In this document: positions 53,415 through 64,000 of the stretch, in pieces | Numbering within the stretch: position 1 is the stretch's first letter | How the letters are laid out: the number at the start of each line of letters is the position of its first letter | NCBI GenBank assembly: GCA_965221655.1 | Contig: OZ244906.1 | Location: 372,001-436,000 of the forward strand | Direction: 5' to 3' | Length of the DNA: 64,000 nucleotides | From: Bin107 sp965221655 | GTDB lineage: Bacteria; UBA8248 | The notes under the pieces: generated by a model | What the model saw: the letters and a program-made list of their open reading frames with translations, nothing else | The model's database searches: none | Told to the model about the DNA's origin: nothing | Translations under genes and position numbers: made by a program

Positions 53415-54873
53415 GAGTGTTTGGGTAGGGGCGGCGGCGCTGTGCGTTCTCGTGGGGACGTGCGCCACGGCGATGGGCGCCTCCATTACGATCGAGAGAA
53501 TCATCGCCAGAATCAATAACGACATCATCACGCTTTCCGAAATCCAGGAGGCGGTGAAGCCCGAGGTCGACAAGCTGCGCAAGACCTACCGGGGAGAGGA
53601 ACTCGAAAGGCGCATGCGCGAAGTGGAGCTCCGCTCCCTCGGCACCATGATAGAGAGCAAACTCGCGCTGCAGCGCGCTGCCGCAATCGAGGTCGGGGTA
53701 AGCGAAAAGGAGGTCGAAGAAGCCGTTGCGGGCGTGTTGCGCCGGAACAAGACGACGACGGCGGGGTTGCGCACCTTTCTGGCCCGGCAGGGAATTTCGT
53801 TCGAAGAATACCGAAAAAGGCTCCGCGAGGGTCTGCTCTCCCGCAAGGTGGAGCGTATGGAAGTGGGCGTGCACGTCACAGTCGGCGAGCAGGAGATTGC
53901 GGATCACTACGACGCGCATCAAGACGAATACCGCGAGGGCGAGAGCCGCGTGGTGCGCCAGATTTTCTTCGCCTCGAGCGGGAGGTCTCCGCGCGCGCAG
54001 GCGCAGGCCCAGCGCAAGAAGGCCGACCGCCTCTATGCGAGGGCCACGAAGCCGGGGGCCGACTTCGCGCAGCTGGCGCGGAACCATTCCGAGGGTCCTG
54101 CGCGCACCCGGGGGGGCTACCTGGGAGAGGTCAAACGCGGCGAGGTGTTCCCGGAGCTCGAACAGATCATCTTCTCGACGAAGGCGGGCGCGATAAGCAA
54201 GCCCACCAAGACGCGGGTGGGCTATCACATCGTCCACGTGGAAGAGGTGAAACCGGGCAAGGCGATTCCCCTCGACCGGGTGGCGGGCCGCATACGCCAA
54301 AAGATATATGCCGAAAAATTCTCTCAAAAGCGCCGCGAATGGATGGAGGGCTTGCGCAGTTCCGCCTTCGTGGAGGTGCGCTACGATTCCGCTCCCTCGG
54401 CGGAGGGGCTGTCTTCCCTGTTCAAGAGCGATGAGGTGCGCGAGCAGGTTTCCTTCCACCTCGTCGGCATTCGGCTCGACAAGGGGGGGAACCTCTTCGG
54501 ACGCGCAAAAATCTTGTGGGCGTACGGGTCGAAGCGTGCGAAACCGCGCTGGAAGTCCGCCGAACTCCGGGTGGACGCGAACTTCGCCCTGGAGAAGACG
54601 GATATCAGCACCCTCGCGTCGGGGCAGCGCACCTTCGTGAACCCCGACCCCTCGGCGAACCTGTATCTGTTCTCCCACCGCTATTTGTTGCCCGATTCCT
54701 ATATCGGCCAGGTGAGCTTTGCCGACGCGATCAGGGCGTTCTCCCTGGACGGGAAGAAGGGGGGCGGGAAACTCACCCTCCAGACGGACACGGGGGCCGC
54801 GTGGGTCGATTTCGAAGTCGAGGTCAGCCAGACGCGCAGCATCGTGGCGGATTCGAAGGTCATTTCCAGATGA
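53398..54873 (+). CDS. SurA-like periplasmic foldase with unusual C-terminal extension
   Basis: The 491-residue protein has a signal peptide (to about ATAMGA), a SurA N-domain (ITIERIIARINNDIITLSEI), and a parvulin domain (VVRQIFFASSG through GGYLGEVKRGEVFP). After the parvulin domain it has about 145 more residues with no family I recognise, including NPDPSANLYLFSHRYLLPD. E. coli SurA (428 residues) has two parvulin domains; here there is one plus the extension. The start overlaps the previous stop by 17 bases. Confidence 0.87.
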   Translation: MSHRARSVWVGAAALCVLVGTCATAMGASITIERIIARINNDIITLSEIQEAVKPEVDKLRKTYRGEELERRMREVELRSLGTMIESKLALQRAAAIEVGVSEKEVEEAVAGVLRRNKTTTAGLRTFLARQGISFEEYRKRLREGLLSRKVERMEVGVHVTVGEQEIADHYDAHQDEYREGESRVVRQIFFASSGRSPRAQAQAQRKKADRLYARATKPGADFAQLARNHSEGPARTRGGYLGEVKRGEVFPELEQIIFSTKAGAISKPTKTRVGYHIVHVEEVKPGKAIPLDRVAGRIRQKIYAEKFSQKRREWMEGLRSSAFVEVRYDSAPSAEGLSSLFKSDEVREQVSFHLVGIRLDKGGNLFGRAKILWAYGSKRAKPRWKSAELRVDANFALEKTDISTLASGQRTFVNPDPSANLYLFSHRYLLPDSYIGQVSFADAIRAFSLDGKKGGGKLTLQTDTGAAWVDFEVEVSQTRSIVADSKVISR

Positions 54874-54883
54874 AGGGCTGAAG

Positions 54884-55201
54884 ATGCGTCTGGATCAGTT
54901 CCTGCGCTACAGCCGCCTGGTGAAGCGTCGCCCCCTTGCCAAGAGCCTGGCGGACGGGGGTTGCGTGGAGGTGGAGGGCAAGGCGGCCAGGGCTTCGCGC
55001 CGCGTGGAGGTGGGCGACGTGTTGCGCGTGCGGTTCGACAACCGGACTCTGCGCGTCCGCGTACTGGGCGAGGCGACGCGCCAGCTGCCGAAAAAAGAGG
55101 CGACTTCTCTCTACGAGGTGCTCGAAGAAGCAACGCACGCCCGCGAGGAGCCCGCAGAAGCCCCCTCGGGCGGGACGCTGGATTTTCTGAAGCGCGACTG
55201 A
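54884..55201 (+). CDS. S4-domain RNA-binding protein (HslR/RqcP-like)
   Basis: The 105-residue protein has an S4 fold across most of its length: MRLDQFLRYSRLVKRRPLAKSLADGGCVEVEGKAARASRRVEVGD is the signature, shortened here by design. HslR (Hsp15) and RqcP bind stalled 50S subunits carrying nascent chains. The sequence cannot separate these two roles. It lies 10 bases after the SurA-like gene and ends 134 bases before the pyr leader peptide. Confidence 0.85.
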   Translation: MRLDQFLRYSRLVKRRPLAKSLADGGCVEVEGKAARASRRVEVGDVLRVRFDNRTLRVRVLGEATRQLPKKEATSLYEVLEEATHAREEPAEAPSGGTLDFLKRD

Positions 55202-55211
55202 CCCCCGCCCC

Positions 55212-55240
55212 TTGCCTTGCGCACGAAAGACTGCTAGGTT
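55212..55240 (+). promoter_or_regulatory. Putative promoter of the pyr operon
   Basis: TTGCCT (55212-55217) and TAGGTT (55235-55240) are spaced by 17 bases. Transcription would start near 55247, just before the first leader hairpin. The -10 is only a partial match. Confidence 0.4.
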
Positions 55241-55250
55241 GGATTGAGTA

Positions 55251-55268
55251 GGCGGTGAGTCCACCGCC
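55251..55268 (+). promoter_or_regulatory. 5' hairpin of the pyr leader
   Basis: GGCGGTG (55251-55257) and CACCGCC (55262-55268) pair perfectly around AGTC. It would sit at the very 5' end of the transcript and could be a stability or pausing element. Confidence 0.5.
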
Positions 55269-55301
55269 GATGACCGAAAAAACGAAAGATTCCCCTTTAA
55301 T

Positions 55302-55319
55302 GTCGTCCCGTGAGGCGAC
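55302..55319 (+). promoter_or_regulatory. PyrR-binding RNA hairpin candidate
   Basis: The RNA at 55304-55317 (CGUCCCGUGAGGCG) agrees with the Bacillus PyrR-binding consensus ARUCCNGNGAGGYU except at the first and last positions. It is presented on a GUCG/CGAC stem (55302-55305 with 55316-55319). It lies directly before the AAGGAGG ribosome site (55321-55327) of the leader peptide, so bound PyrR could block leader translation. Confidence 0.7.
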
Positions 55320-55335
55320 GAAGGAGGAACGCAAG

Positions 55336-55431
55336 ATGTGCGGATTCTTTCCGTTCATTCCCAAGACTCCATGCCGCCCGGGCGTGGAGTTTTTTTGTGC
55401 CGCACCGCCCGTGTGCGCGGTTTCGCGGTGA
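55336..55431 (+). CDS. pyr operon leader peptide
   Basis: A 31-codon frame begins at ATG 55336, eight bases after a perfect AAGGAGG (55321-55327), and ends in a TGA that overlaps the pyrR GTG start (GTGA). It reads through a U-rich pause-like tract (MCGFFPFIPK) and then through the terminator hairpin, where the T-run encodes EFFC. This mirrors the E. coli pyrBI leader peptide, whose translation prevents termination when UTP is low. Confidence 0.75.
   Translation: MCGFFPFIPKTPCRPGVEFFCAAPPVCAVSR
55366..55396 (+). terminator. Intrinsic attenuator of the pyr operon
   Basis: Bases 55366-55375 pair with 55381-55390 (10 pairs, one G-U) around a 5-base loop, and seven T follow (55390-55396). The hairpin lies inside the leader-peptide frame, 32 bases before the pyrR start. 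Confidence 0.8.
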
Positions 55432-55979
55432 GCGCGCTGCAGCTCGACGCCGGGCAACTGCGGCGCACGCTCCGGCGGCTGGCGCACGAGATTCTCGAGC
55501 GCACGCGAGAGCTGCCCGAGTTGGTGTTCGTGGGCGTGCGCACGCGGGGCGTGCCGCTGGCGGAGCGTCTGGCGGACGAGCTGGGCTCTTTGTCGGGCGT
55601 GCGTCCGCCCGTGGGCGCACTCGACGTGACGCTCTACCGCGACGACCTGAACCACGGCGGGGGCGCGCGCGCGGGTTTCCGGAAGACGGAGCTGCCTTTT
55701 TCGTGTGCGGACAAAGACGTGGTGCTCGTCGACGACGTGCTCTACACGGGCCGCACGGCGCGCGCCGCTCTGGCCGCACTCGTCAATTTCGGCAGGCCGC
55801 GCAGGGTGCGGCTCGCCATTCTGGTGGACAGGGGCGGGCGGGAGCTGCCCATCCGCGCGGACTTTGTGGGCAAGAACGTGGAGGTCGTCCATCCCGAAGA
55901 GGTGCGCGTGTGCTTGCGCGAGACCGACGGGGAGGACGCCGTCTTCAAGCGCACCACATCGGGGAGGGAGGGGAGATGA
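55428..55979 (+). CDS. pyrR: PyrR, pyrimidine operon regulator / uracil phosphoribosyltransferase, copy 2
   Basis: The 183-residue protein starts at GTG 55428, overlapping the leader-peptide stop. The PRPP loop is VVLVDDVLYTGRT (98-110) and GALDVTLYRDD is conserved. As first gene of pyrR-pyrB-pyrC-carA-carB, and with a PyrR-type RNA motif in its own leader, it is the likely autoregulator. It responds to UMP/UTP versus PRPP. It also probably makes UMP from uracil. Copy 1 at 24.1-24.6 kb lies apart from the pyr genes. Confidence 0.9.
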   Translation: MSALQLDAGQLRRTLRRLAHEILERTRELPELVFVGVRTRGVPLAERLADELGSLSGVRPPVGALDVTLYRDDLNHGGGARAGFRKTELPFSCADKDVVLVDDVLYTGRTARAALAALVNFGRPRRVRLAILVDRGGRELPIRADFVGKNVEVVHPEEVRVCLRETDGEDAVFKRTTSGREGR

Positions 55980-56998
55980 ACGCGGAAGCCTACCGGCGCA
56001 AGGACCTGCTCTCGATTCGGGAGATGACCCCCGGGGAAATCGTGTTTCTGCTCGATCAGACCGACTCGTTCCGCGAGATCAACGAGCGCGACATCAAGAA
56101 GGTGCCCACCCTGCGGGGGAAGACCATCGTCAACCTCTTCTTCGAGGACAGCACGCGCACGCGCGCCTCGTTCGAAATCGCGGGCAAGCGCCTCTCGGCG
56201 GACGTGATCAACCTCTCGGTCTCGACGAGTTCGGCCAACAAGGGCGAGACCCTGCGCGACACCGCCCGCAACATCGAGGCGATGGCCACCGACGTGCTCG
56301 TCGTGCGGCACTGGGCGTCGGGAGCGCCGGCCTACCTGGGCCGCGAGCTGGGCTGCGCGGTCGTGAACGCGGGCGACGGCTGCCACGAGCATCCCACCCA
56401 GGCACTGCTCGACCTCTACACCATCCGCGCGCACAAGGAGAAGTTCGAGGGGCTGAACGTCTCCATCGTGGGCGACATCGCCCACAGCCGCGTGGCGCGC
56501 TCGAACGTGGCCGGGCTGCTCAAGCTCGGCGCGAACGTGACGTTCTGCGGCCCCTCGACGATGCTGCCCCCGGAGGCGGAATGCCTGGGTGCGCGCGTGA
56601 CGACGCGGCTCGATGAGGCCATCGACGGGGCGGACGTTCTGATTGCGCTCAGAATCCAGATCGAGCGCGGGGCGGGCAGTGCCTTTCCCAGTGCGCGCGA
56701 ATACGCGAACACCTACGGCATCACGCACAAGAAACTCCGCGGGGCGAAGCCCGACTTGCTCATCATGCATCCCGGCCCCATCAACCGGGGCGTGGAAATG
56801 GCCCCCGACGTGGCCGACGGACCCTTCTCGGTCATTCTCGAGCAGGTCGAGTACGGGGTCGCCTGCCGGATGGCGATTCTCTACCTCCTCTCGGTAAACC
56901 ACGAGGACGCGGACGGCGGCGAGCAGCCCAACGGGCGGGAGGAGGCCGCCGCTCCCGAAGAACCCGCGAAGGAGGCGCGCGATGTCGTTGCTCATTAG
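55976..56998 (+). CDS. pyrB: Aspartate carbamoyltransferase catalytic subunit
   Basis: The 340-residue protein has the carbamoyl-phosphate motif STRTR (59-63), HPTQALLD (139-146) and the PGPINRG loop (266-272). It makes carbamoyl-aspartate, the first committed step of pyrimidine synthesis. The ATG overlaps the pyrR stop (ATGA). It has an acidic/Ala-rich C-terminal tail of about 30 residues beyond the usual end. No pyrI is present, which fits operons that rely on PyrR. Confidence 0.95.
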   Translation: MNAEAYRRKDLLSIREMTPGEIVFLLDQTDSFREINERDIKKVPTLRGKTIVNLFFEDSTRTRASFEIAGKRLSADVINLSVSTSSANKGETLRDTARNIEAMATDVLVVRHWASGAPAYLGRELGCAVVNAGDGCHEHPTQALLDLYTIRAHKEKFEGLNVSIVGDIAHSRVARSNVAGLLKLGANVTFCGPSTMLPPEAECLGARVTTRLDEAIDGADVLIALRIQIERGAGSAFPSAREYANTYGITHKKLRGAKPDLLIMHPGPINRGVEMAPDVADGPFSVILEQVEYGVACRMAILYLLSVNHEDADGGEQPNGREEAAAPEEPAKEARDVVAH

Positions 56999-58304
56999 GG
57001 GGGGGCGCCTCGTCGATCCCTCCGACGGGGTCGACGAGACGTGCGACATCCTGATTGAGGAGGGCCGCGTCGCCCACAGAAAGAAGAACATTCTGCCGCG
57101 CGCGGGGGATGAGATTATCGACGCGGAAGGCCTCGTCGTCGCGCCCGGGTTCATCGACATGCACGTCCATTTTCGCGAGCCCGGGCAGGAATACAAAGAG
57201 GACATAGAGAGCGGCACCCGCGCCGCCGCCGCGGGCGGCTTCACGGGCGTGGCCTGCATGGCGAACACCGACCCGGTGAACGACACGAGTTCCATCACCG
57301 AGCGCATCCTGAAGCGCGCGCGCGAGGTGGGGGCGTGCCGCGTCTTTCCCGTCGGCTCGGTGTCGGTGGGGCTTCGGGGCGAGGAGCTCAGCGAAATGGC
57401 CGAGCAGATAGAGGCGGGCGCGGTGGCTTTTAGCGACGACGGCGTGCCCGTGAAGACGGCGGCGCTCATGCGCGCGGCGCTCGAATACGCGGGGATGCTC
57501 GGTGTGAGCGTGCTCGACCACGCCGAGGATTGGTCGCTCTCCTCCGGCAAGGTGATGAACGAGGGCGCGGTCTCCACCCTGCTCGGCCTGGCGGGCAACC
57601 CGGCCGCGAGCGAGGACATCTGCGTCTACCGCGACGTGCGTCTGGCGGAACTCACCGGGGGGCGGCTCCACGTTCTCCATCTTTCTTCGGCGGGTGCGGT
57701 GGAGCTGGTGCGCGCGGCGCGTGCGCGGGGCGTGCGTGTTACGGGCGAGGTGACGCCACATCACTTCTCGCTCACCGACGAGGCGATTCACGGCTTCGAC
57801 TCCTCGGCGAAGATGGCGCCCCCCCTGCGCGACGAGGGGCACAGGCAAGCACTTCTGGAGGGGTTGCAGGACGGCACCATCTCCGTCATCGCGTCCGACC
57901 ACGCCCCGCACTACGAGGCGGAGACGCAGCGCGAGTTCGACGCCGTGCCGTTCGGCGTCGTGGGACTGGAGACGGCCGTTTCCCTGGCCCTGGACAGGCT
58001 GGTGGAGGCGGGCGTGCTCACCCTCGCCGAGATGATAGCCAAGTTCACCACCGGGCCGTGCGAGGTGCTGGGTCTGCCCCACGGAACGCTGAAAGAGGGA
58101 GCCCCGGGGGACGTGACGATTCTCGACCCCGCGCGCGAGGTGGTGGTCGACCCCGATGCGTTCGAGAGCCGCGGGAGGAACACTCCCTTCGCGGGCTGGA
58201 AACTCAAGGGCTGTGCGGTGGCGACGGTGGTAGGAGGGAGCGTGCGCATGAGCAGGCTGGAGGGAGAGACGAGGATAACGACGCGCGAGGCGGCCACGCC
58301 ATGA
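56982..58304 (+). CDS. pyrC: Dihydroorotase
   Basis: The 440-residue protein is a type I dihydroorotase. It has the HxH motif FIDMHVHFREPGQEY, the residue Asp in SDDGVPV, DHAEDWSL, LHLSSAGAV, TPHHFSLTDE and the catalytic Asp in SDHAPHY. It cyclises carbamoyl-aspartate to dihydroorotate. Its start overlaps pyrB by 17 bases. All expected metal ligands appear present, so it should be active rather than a structural pseudo-dihydroorotase. Confidence 0.94.
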   Translation: MSLLIRGGRLVDPSDGVDETCDILIEEGRVAHRKKNILPRAGDEIIDAEGLVVAPGFIDMHVHFREPGQEYKEDIESGTRAAAAGGFTGVACMANTDPVNDTSSITERILKRAREVGACRVFPVGSVSVGLRGEELSEMAEQIEAGAVAFSDDGVPVKTAALMRAALEYAGMLGVSVLDHAEDWSLSSGKVMNEGAVSTLLGLAGNPAASEDICVYRDVRLAELTGGRLHVLHLSSAGAVELVRAARARGVRVTGEVTPHHFSLTDEAIHGFDSSAKMAPPLRDEGHRQALLEGLQDGTISVIASDHAPHYEAETQREFDAVPFGVVGLETAVSLALDRLVEAGVLTLAEMIAKFTTGPCEVLGLPHGTLKEGAPGDVTILDPAREVVVDPDAFESRGRNTPFAGWKLKGCAVATVVGGSVRMSRLEGETRITTREAATP

Positions 58305-59392
58305 GGGGGCGAGAGAGCAAACCGGCGCTCCTGGCCCTGGAGGACGGCAGGATCTTCCGGGGCCGCACATTCGGGGCGGAATGCGACGGGGAGGGCGAAA
58401 TCGTCTTCAACACGGCGATGACGGGCTACCAGGAGGTGCTCACCGACCCCTCCTACCGGGGCCAGATGGTGGTGATGACCTACCCCCACGTCGGGAACTA
58501 CGGCGTCATCCCCGGAGACGGGGAGTCGCGCCGCCCCTGGGTGGAGGCCTTTATCGTCAAGGAGGCGTGCAGGCGGCACAGCAACTTTCGGGCGAACGAG
58601 AGCCTGCACACCTACCTGAAGCGCGAGGGCATACCCGGCATCGAGAACGTGGACACCCGCGCCCTCACGCGCCACGTGCGCGAGGCGGGCGCGCTTCGGG
58701 CCGTGCTCTCATCCACTGAGCCGGACGAGGCAGCCCTCGTCGCGCGCGCGCAGGCGAGCCCGGGGCTGGACGGGCGCGACATGGTGGCGGGCGTCACCTG
58801 CGCGGCACCCCACGCCTACGGCGAGCACAAAGGGCGTCCGCTGTGCGTGGCCTACGACCTGGGGGCGAAGGACAACATATTTCGCGAGCTCTCCCGCAGG
58901 TTCGACCTCGAGGTCGTGCCCGCCACCGAGACGGCACACGGCGTGCTGGCGCGAAAGCCCGCGGCGGTCTTTCTCTCAAACGGACCGGGCGACCCTGCGG
59001 CACTCGGCTACGTCGTCGAGAGCGTCAGGAGCATCATGGGCCAGGTGCCCGTGGTGGGCATTTGTCTCGGCCACCAGATACTGGCCCGGGCACTGGGCGG
59101 CAAAACCTACAAGCTCAAGTTCGGCCACCACGGGGCGAACCACCCCGTGCAGGACCTGGCGACGAAGAAGGTGGAAATTACCTCCCAGAACCACTCGTTC
59201 GCCGTGGACCCGGAGAGTCTGCCGGCGGGCGTTGCCGTAACGCACTCCTCGCTCAACGACAGCACCTGCGAGGGGCTGCGCGCGGATTCCCCCAGGGTCT
59301 TCAGCGTGCAGTATCACCCCGAAGCCTGCCCCGGTCCGCACGACGCGGCGGCGCTGTTCGACGAGCTCTTTCGCTTCTGCGTGGGGGAGTGA
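58301..59392 (+). CDS. carA: Carbamoyl-phosphate synthase small (glutaminase) subunit
   Basis: The 363-residue protein has the N-terminal CPSase domain (ALLALEDGRIFRGRTFG, FNTAMTGYQEVLTDPSY) and a class I glutaminase with the nucleophile Cys in VGICLGHQILA and the His-Glu pair in VQYHPEACPGP. It supplies ammonia to CarB. The ATG overlaps the pyrC stop (ATGA). A 106-base interval that holds a possible small frame separates it from carB. Confidence 0.95.
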   Translation: MRGRESKPALLALEDGRIFRGRTFGAECDGEGEIVFNTAMTGYQEVLTDPSYRGQMVVMTYPHVGNYGVIPGDGESRRPWVEAFIVKEACRRHSNFRANESLHTYLKREGIPGIENVDTRALTRHVREAGALRAVLSSTEPDEAALVARAQASPGLDGRDMVAGVTCAAPHAYGEHKGRPLCVAYDLGAKDNIFRELSRRFDLEVVPATETAHGVLARKPAAVFLSNGPGDPAALGYVVESVRSIMGQVPVVGICLGHQILARALGGKTYKLKFGHHGANHPVQDLATKKVEITSQNHSFAVDPESLPAGVAVTHSSLNDSTCEGLRADSPRVFSVQYHPEACPGPHDAAALFDELFRFCVGE

Positions 59393-59396
59393 GGGG

Positions 59397-59495
59397 ATGA
59401 GAAAGACTTCTGCGCCGATCTTCTCGCTCTGGAGCCTAGAGGGCAAGACGACGCTTTGCAAAGGAAACGCCGCCTTGCCGCAAGGGATAGCCTGA
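59397..59495 (+). CDS. Possible 32-codon small ORF between carA and carB
   Basis: The frame starts at ATG 59397, four bases after the carA stop, and ends in TGA three bases before the carB ATG. GAGGGG lies directly before its start. The residues (MRKTSAPIFSLWSLEGKTT...) match nothing I know. It fills the whole spacer, so it may be a real peptide or serve for translational coupling to carB, which has a poor ribosome site of its own. Confidence 0.35.
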   Translation: MRKTSAPIFSLWSLEGKTTLCKGNAALPQGIA

Positions 59496-59498
59496 CTC

Positions 59499-62753
<3,255 letters not shown>

Positions 62754-62776
62754 GAGAGGGTTTCGGGAGCGAGGTC

Positions 62777-63043
62777 ATGCTGAGAGTTCTGCTCTATCTG
62801 CTGATTGCATGGTTGGTGGCTCGCCTCGTGCGCGGTTTCTTCGCCGGAATGCGCAGCCTCGCCCAGGACAACCCCGGAGGCGAAGACGGGGCAGATGATG
62901 AAATGATGAGCTGCCCCGAATGCGGAACGTTCTTCCCCTCGCGCATGGGGGTTTCCAGACGCGCCGGGGGGGCGCGGCGCTCTTTTTGCAGCGAAGCCTG
63001 TGCGGAGCGTTTTGCCGAAAGGGGCGGCCCGCCCGAGGAGTAG
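62777..63043 (+). CDS. Small membrane-anchored zinc-ribbon protein (PP0621-like)
   Basis: The 88-residue protein has an N-terminal membrane helix (MLRVLLYLLIAWLVARLVRGF) and two Cys pairs, CPECG and CSEAC, forming a likely zinc ribbon. Similar small proteins are known as PP0621 family, with no assigned role. It starts 23 bases after carB and is probably on the same transcript. Confidence 0.75.
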   Translation: MLRVLLYLLIAWLVARLVRGFFAGMRSLAQDNPGGEDGADDEMMSCPECGTFFPSRMGVSRRAGGARRSFCSEACAERFAERGGPPEE

Positions 63044-63178
63044 CGTCTGCGTCGTGCACCCGCGGCCCGGAGGCTTCGGGGGCGCAGCGTTTTCCGCCGC
63101 CACCCCCGGGATGGAGGGGGCGCTCTCCCGTGCCGTGATGCGGAGCGTGGAGAGAGGATTTCGTCAAAATTCGGGGGC

Positions 63179-63228
63179 GCGAGGAGGTGCGTTTTCTCTC
63201 TTGGGTGGTTGCGGCCGCACCTCCTCGC
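63179..63228. repeat. 13-base perfect inverted repeat
   Basis: GCGAGGAGGTGCG (63179-63191) and CGCACCTCCTCGC (63216-63228) pair perfectly around a 24-base loop. No T-run follows on either strand. It adjoins the phased A-tracts. Confidence 0.65.
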
Positions 63229-63296
63229 AAAAGCGACAAAAAATACAAAAAACAAACCTGGGAAAACCCGGGAAAACCCGGGAAAAATCGGTAAAA
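63229..63296. other. Phased A-tracts, probable intrinsically curved DNA
   Basis: A-tracts of 3-6 bases are centred near 63230, 63240, 63250, 63255, 63264, 63274, 63285 and 63294, mostly about 10 bases apart. The right part is a decamer of the form GGGAAAACCC repeated about four times. Phased A-tracts bend DNA and attract nucleoid proteins. Confidence 0.6.
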
Positions 63297-63322
63297 CCTG
63301 GGACGCTCTCAGGAGGCGAATC

Positions 63323-63397
63323 ATGAAAATCACGGCGTGGGCTCCCCTCCCTGTGCGTCGTGCCGGGAGGGAGGGTTCGCCGCGCGCCGCGCGATGA
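63323..63397 (+). CDS. Possible 24-codon small ORF
   Basis: AGGAGG (63311-63316) lies six bases before the ATG, an unusually good ribosome site for this window. The peptide (MKITAWAPLPVRRAGR...) is Arg-rich with no known match. It could be a leader peptide, but no terminator follows. Confidence 0.25.
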   Translation: MKITAWAPLPVRRAGREGSPRAAR

Positions 63398-63497
63398 GCG
63401 GGGTGCATTGCGGGGGTTCGGCGCGCCGGGATAAGTTTTCATAAACAATTGATTGCCCAAACTTTATGCTACCCATACACTCTCCCCGCCCGCCTTG

Positions 63498-63525
63498 TTG
63501 ACATTTGGGGGGAGTGACGTAATCT
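63498..63525 (+). promoter_or_regulatory. Putative promoter of the transaldolase gene
   Basis: A perfect TTGACA (63498-63503) and TAATCT (63520-63525), 16 bases apart, lie about 130 bases before the ATG. Confidence 0.55.
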
Positions 63526-63655
63526 GGCACCGGCGTCGCGCTTCCGGCAAGGGTGGGCGCGGGGTGCGGCGCATCATCGGCGCAGCAGGCAGAACCATCG
63601 ACGAAGTCGGGACAAACCACCAAGGGCAGGGGACGAATCACCGGAGGCAAACGAC

Positions 63656-64000
63656 ATGAAGATCTTTATCGACACGGCCAACCTCCAGGAAATTCAAGAG
63701 GCTGCATCCACAGGCGTGCTCGACGGCGTGACCACGAATCCTTCGCTCATCGCGAAAGAAGGTGCGGACCATCATACGAGAATCAAGGAGATATGCGGGT
63801 TGGTCGACGGACCCGTGAGCGCGGAGGTGGTGGCCACGGAGTGGAAGGAGATGGTCGAGGAAGGACGCGAGTTGGCGGGGATTCACGAAAACGTCGTGGT
63901 GAAAGTACCCGTGGGCGTCGAGGGCTTGCGCGCCGTCAAATCCTTGCGCGAGGAAAGCATCGACACGAACGTGACCCTCGTGTTCAGCCCCGCCCAGGCC
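63656..64000 (+). CDS. Transaldolase / fructose-6-phosphate aldolase family, 3' end beyond window
   Basis: The first 115 residues match the small (about 215-residue) transaldolase family: MKIFIDTANLQEIQEA, GVTTNPSLIAKEG, and the Schiff-base Lys83 in NVVVKVPVG. The family includes true transaldolases and FSA aldolase, which cannot be separated from this fragment. CCGGAGG precedes the ATG. It has its own promoter. Confidence 0.9.
   Translation, partial: MKIFIDTANLQEIQEAASTGVLDGVTTNPSLIAKEGADHHTRIKEICGLVDGPVSAEVVATEWKEMVEEGRELAGIHENVVVKVPVGVEGLRAVKSLREESIDTNVTLVFSPAQA

Larger units (their letters stand above)
63044..63655. other. 612-base intergenic region with inverted repeat, curved-DNA signal and promoter
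   Basis: There is no convincing protein gene here. It contains the inverted repeat at 63179-63228, phased A-tracts at 63229-63296, a short open frame at 63323-63397 and a promoter at 63498-63525. An AT-rich patch spans 63430-63475 with a second possible promoter (TAAACA, 17 bases, TATGCT ending 63470). Confidence 0.5.

Noticed and set aside
55338..55427. Longer PyrR reading frame starting at 55338
   Set aside because: This part overlaps the leader peptide and terminator, and its sequence is not PyrR-like. The GTG at 55428 matches the family N-terminus.
63257..63300. Decamer repeat resembling a short CRISPR or minisatellite
   Set aside because: The unit is only 10 bases with no spacers. It is better explained as phased A-tracts.

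Overview
The window is GC-rich, densely coded bacterial chromosome with many operons, frequent GTG and TTG starts and AGGAG-like ribosome binding sites. SurA-like periplasmic foldases, a lipoprotein, TAXI-TRAP and BMP-type ABC importers point to a Gram-negative bacterium. The mix of PyrR, a thermotogal-type DAHP synthase, a UGSC selenoprotein and selenium-hydroxylase accessory genes suggests an uncultured deltaproteobacterial- or Tectomicrobia-like lineage; this placement is inference. I see no tRNA, rRNA, CRISPR array or insertion sequence.

Layout. 0-10.9 kb: a truncated membrane protein, a VOC enzyme, a TAXI-TRAP transporter, then an oxidoreductase/thioesterase/CoA-transferase run, an alpha/beta hydrolase and two EamA exporters. 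10.9-24.6 kb: a nitrogen-heterocycle locus. It has DUF1116, FdrA and a cyclase-family hydrolase on the minus strand, a divergent BMP-type ABC importer with three tandem binding proteins and a frameshifted permease, then a ring-opening amidohydrolase and carbamate kinase. The parts fit import of a ring compound, ring opening, carbamoyl transfer to phosphate, and ATP from carbamoyl phosphate. A first pyrR and a CCA-adding enzyme follow. 26-34 kb: a TPR protein, a DUF1194 protein, two MDR oxidoreductases, a HAD dehalogenase, a split sulfopyruvate-decarboxylase-like enzyme, a PdxA homologue and ComF.

34-44.2 kb: two selenium-related operons. One (RidA, YqeB, MoxR-type AAA, VWA, YqeC, XdhC) looks like a maturation system for a selenium-dependent molybdenum hydroxylase whose structural genes are not in the window. 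The other has two acyl-CoA dehydrogenases, a UGSC selenoprotein with an in-frame UGA and a SECIS-like hairpin, and a conserved partner.

44.3-64 kb: an amidohydrolase, aroF behind a Phe/Tyr-rich leader peptide and terminator, a phosphatase-like enzyme, RodZ, then Mfd with two PpiC/SurA foldases and an S4 protein, then pyrR-pyrB-pyrC-carA-carB. The pyr leader combines a PyrR-type RNA motif, a translated leader peptide and an intrinsic terminator. A noncoding stretch with phased A-tracts precedes a partial transaldolase gene at the right edge.
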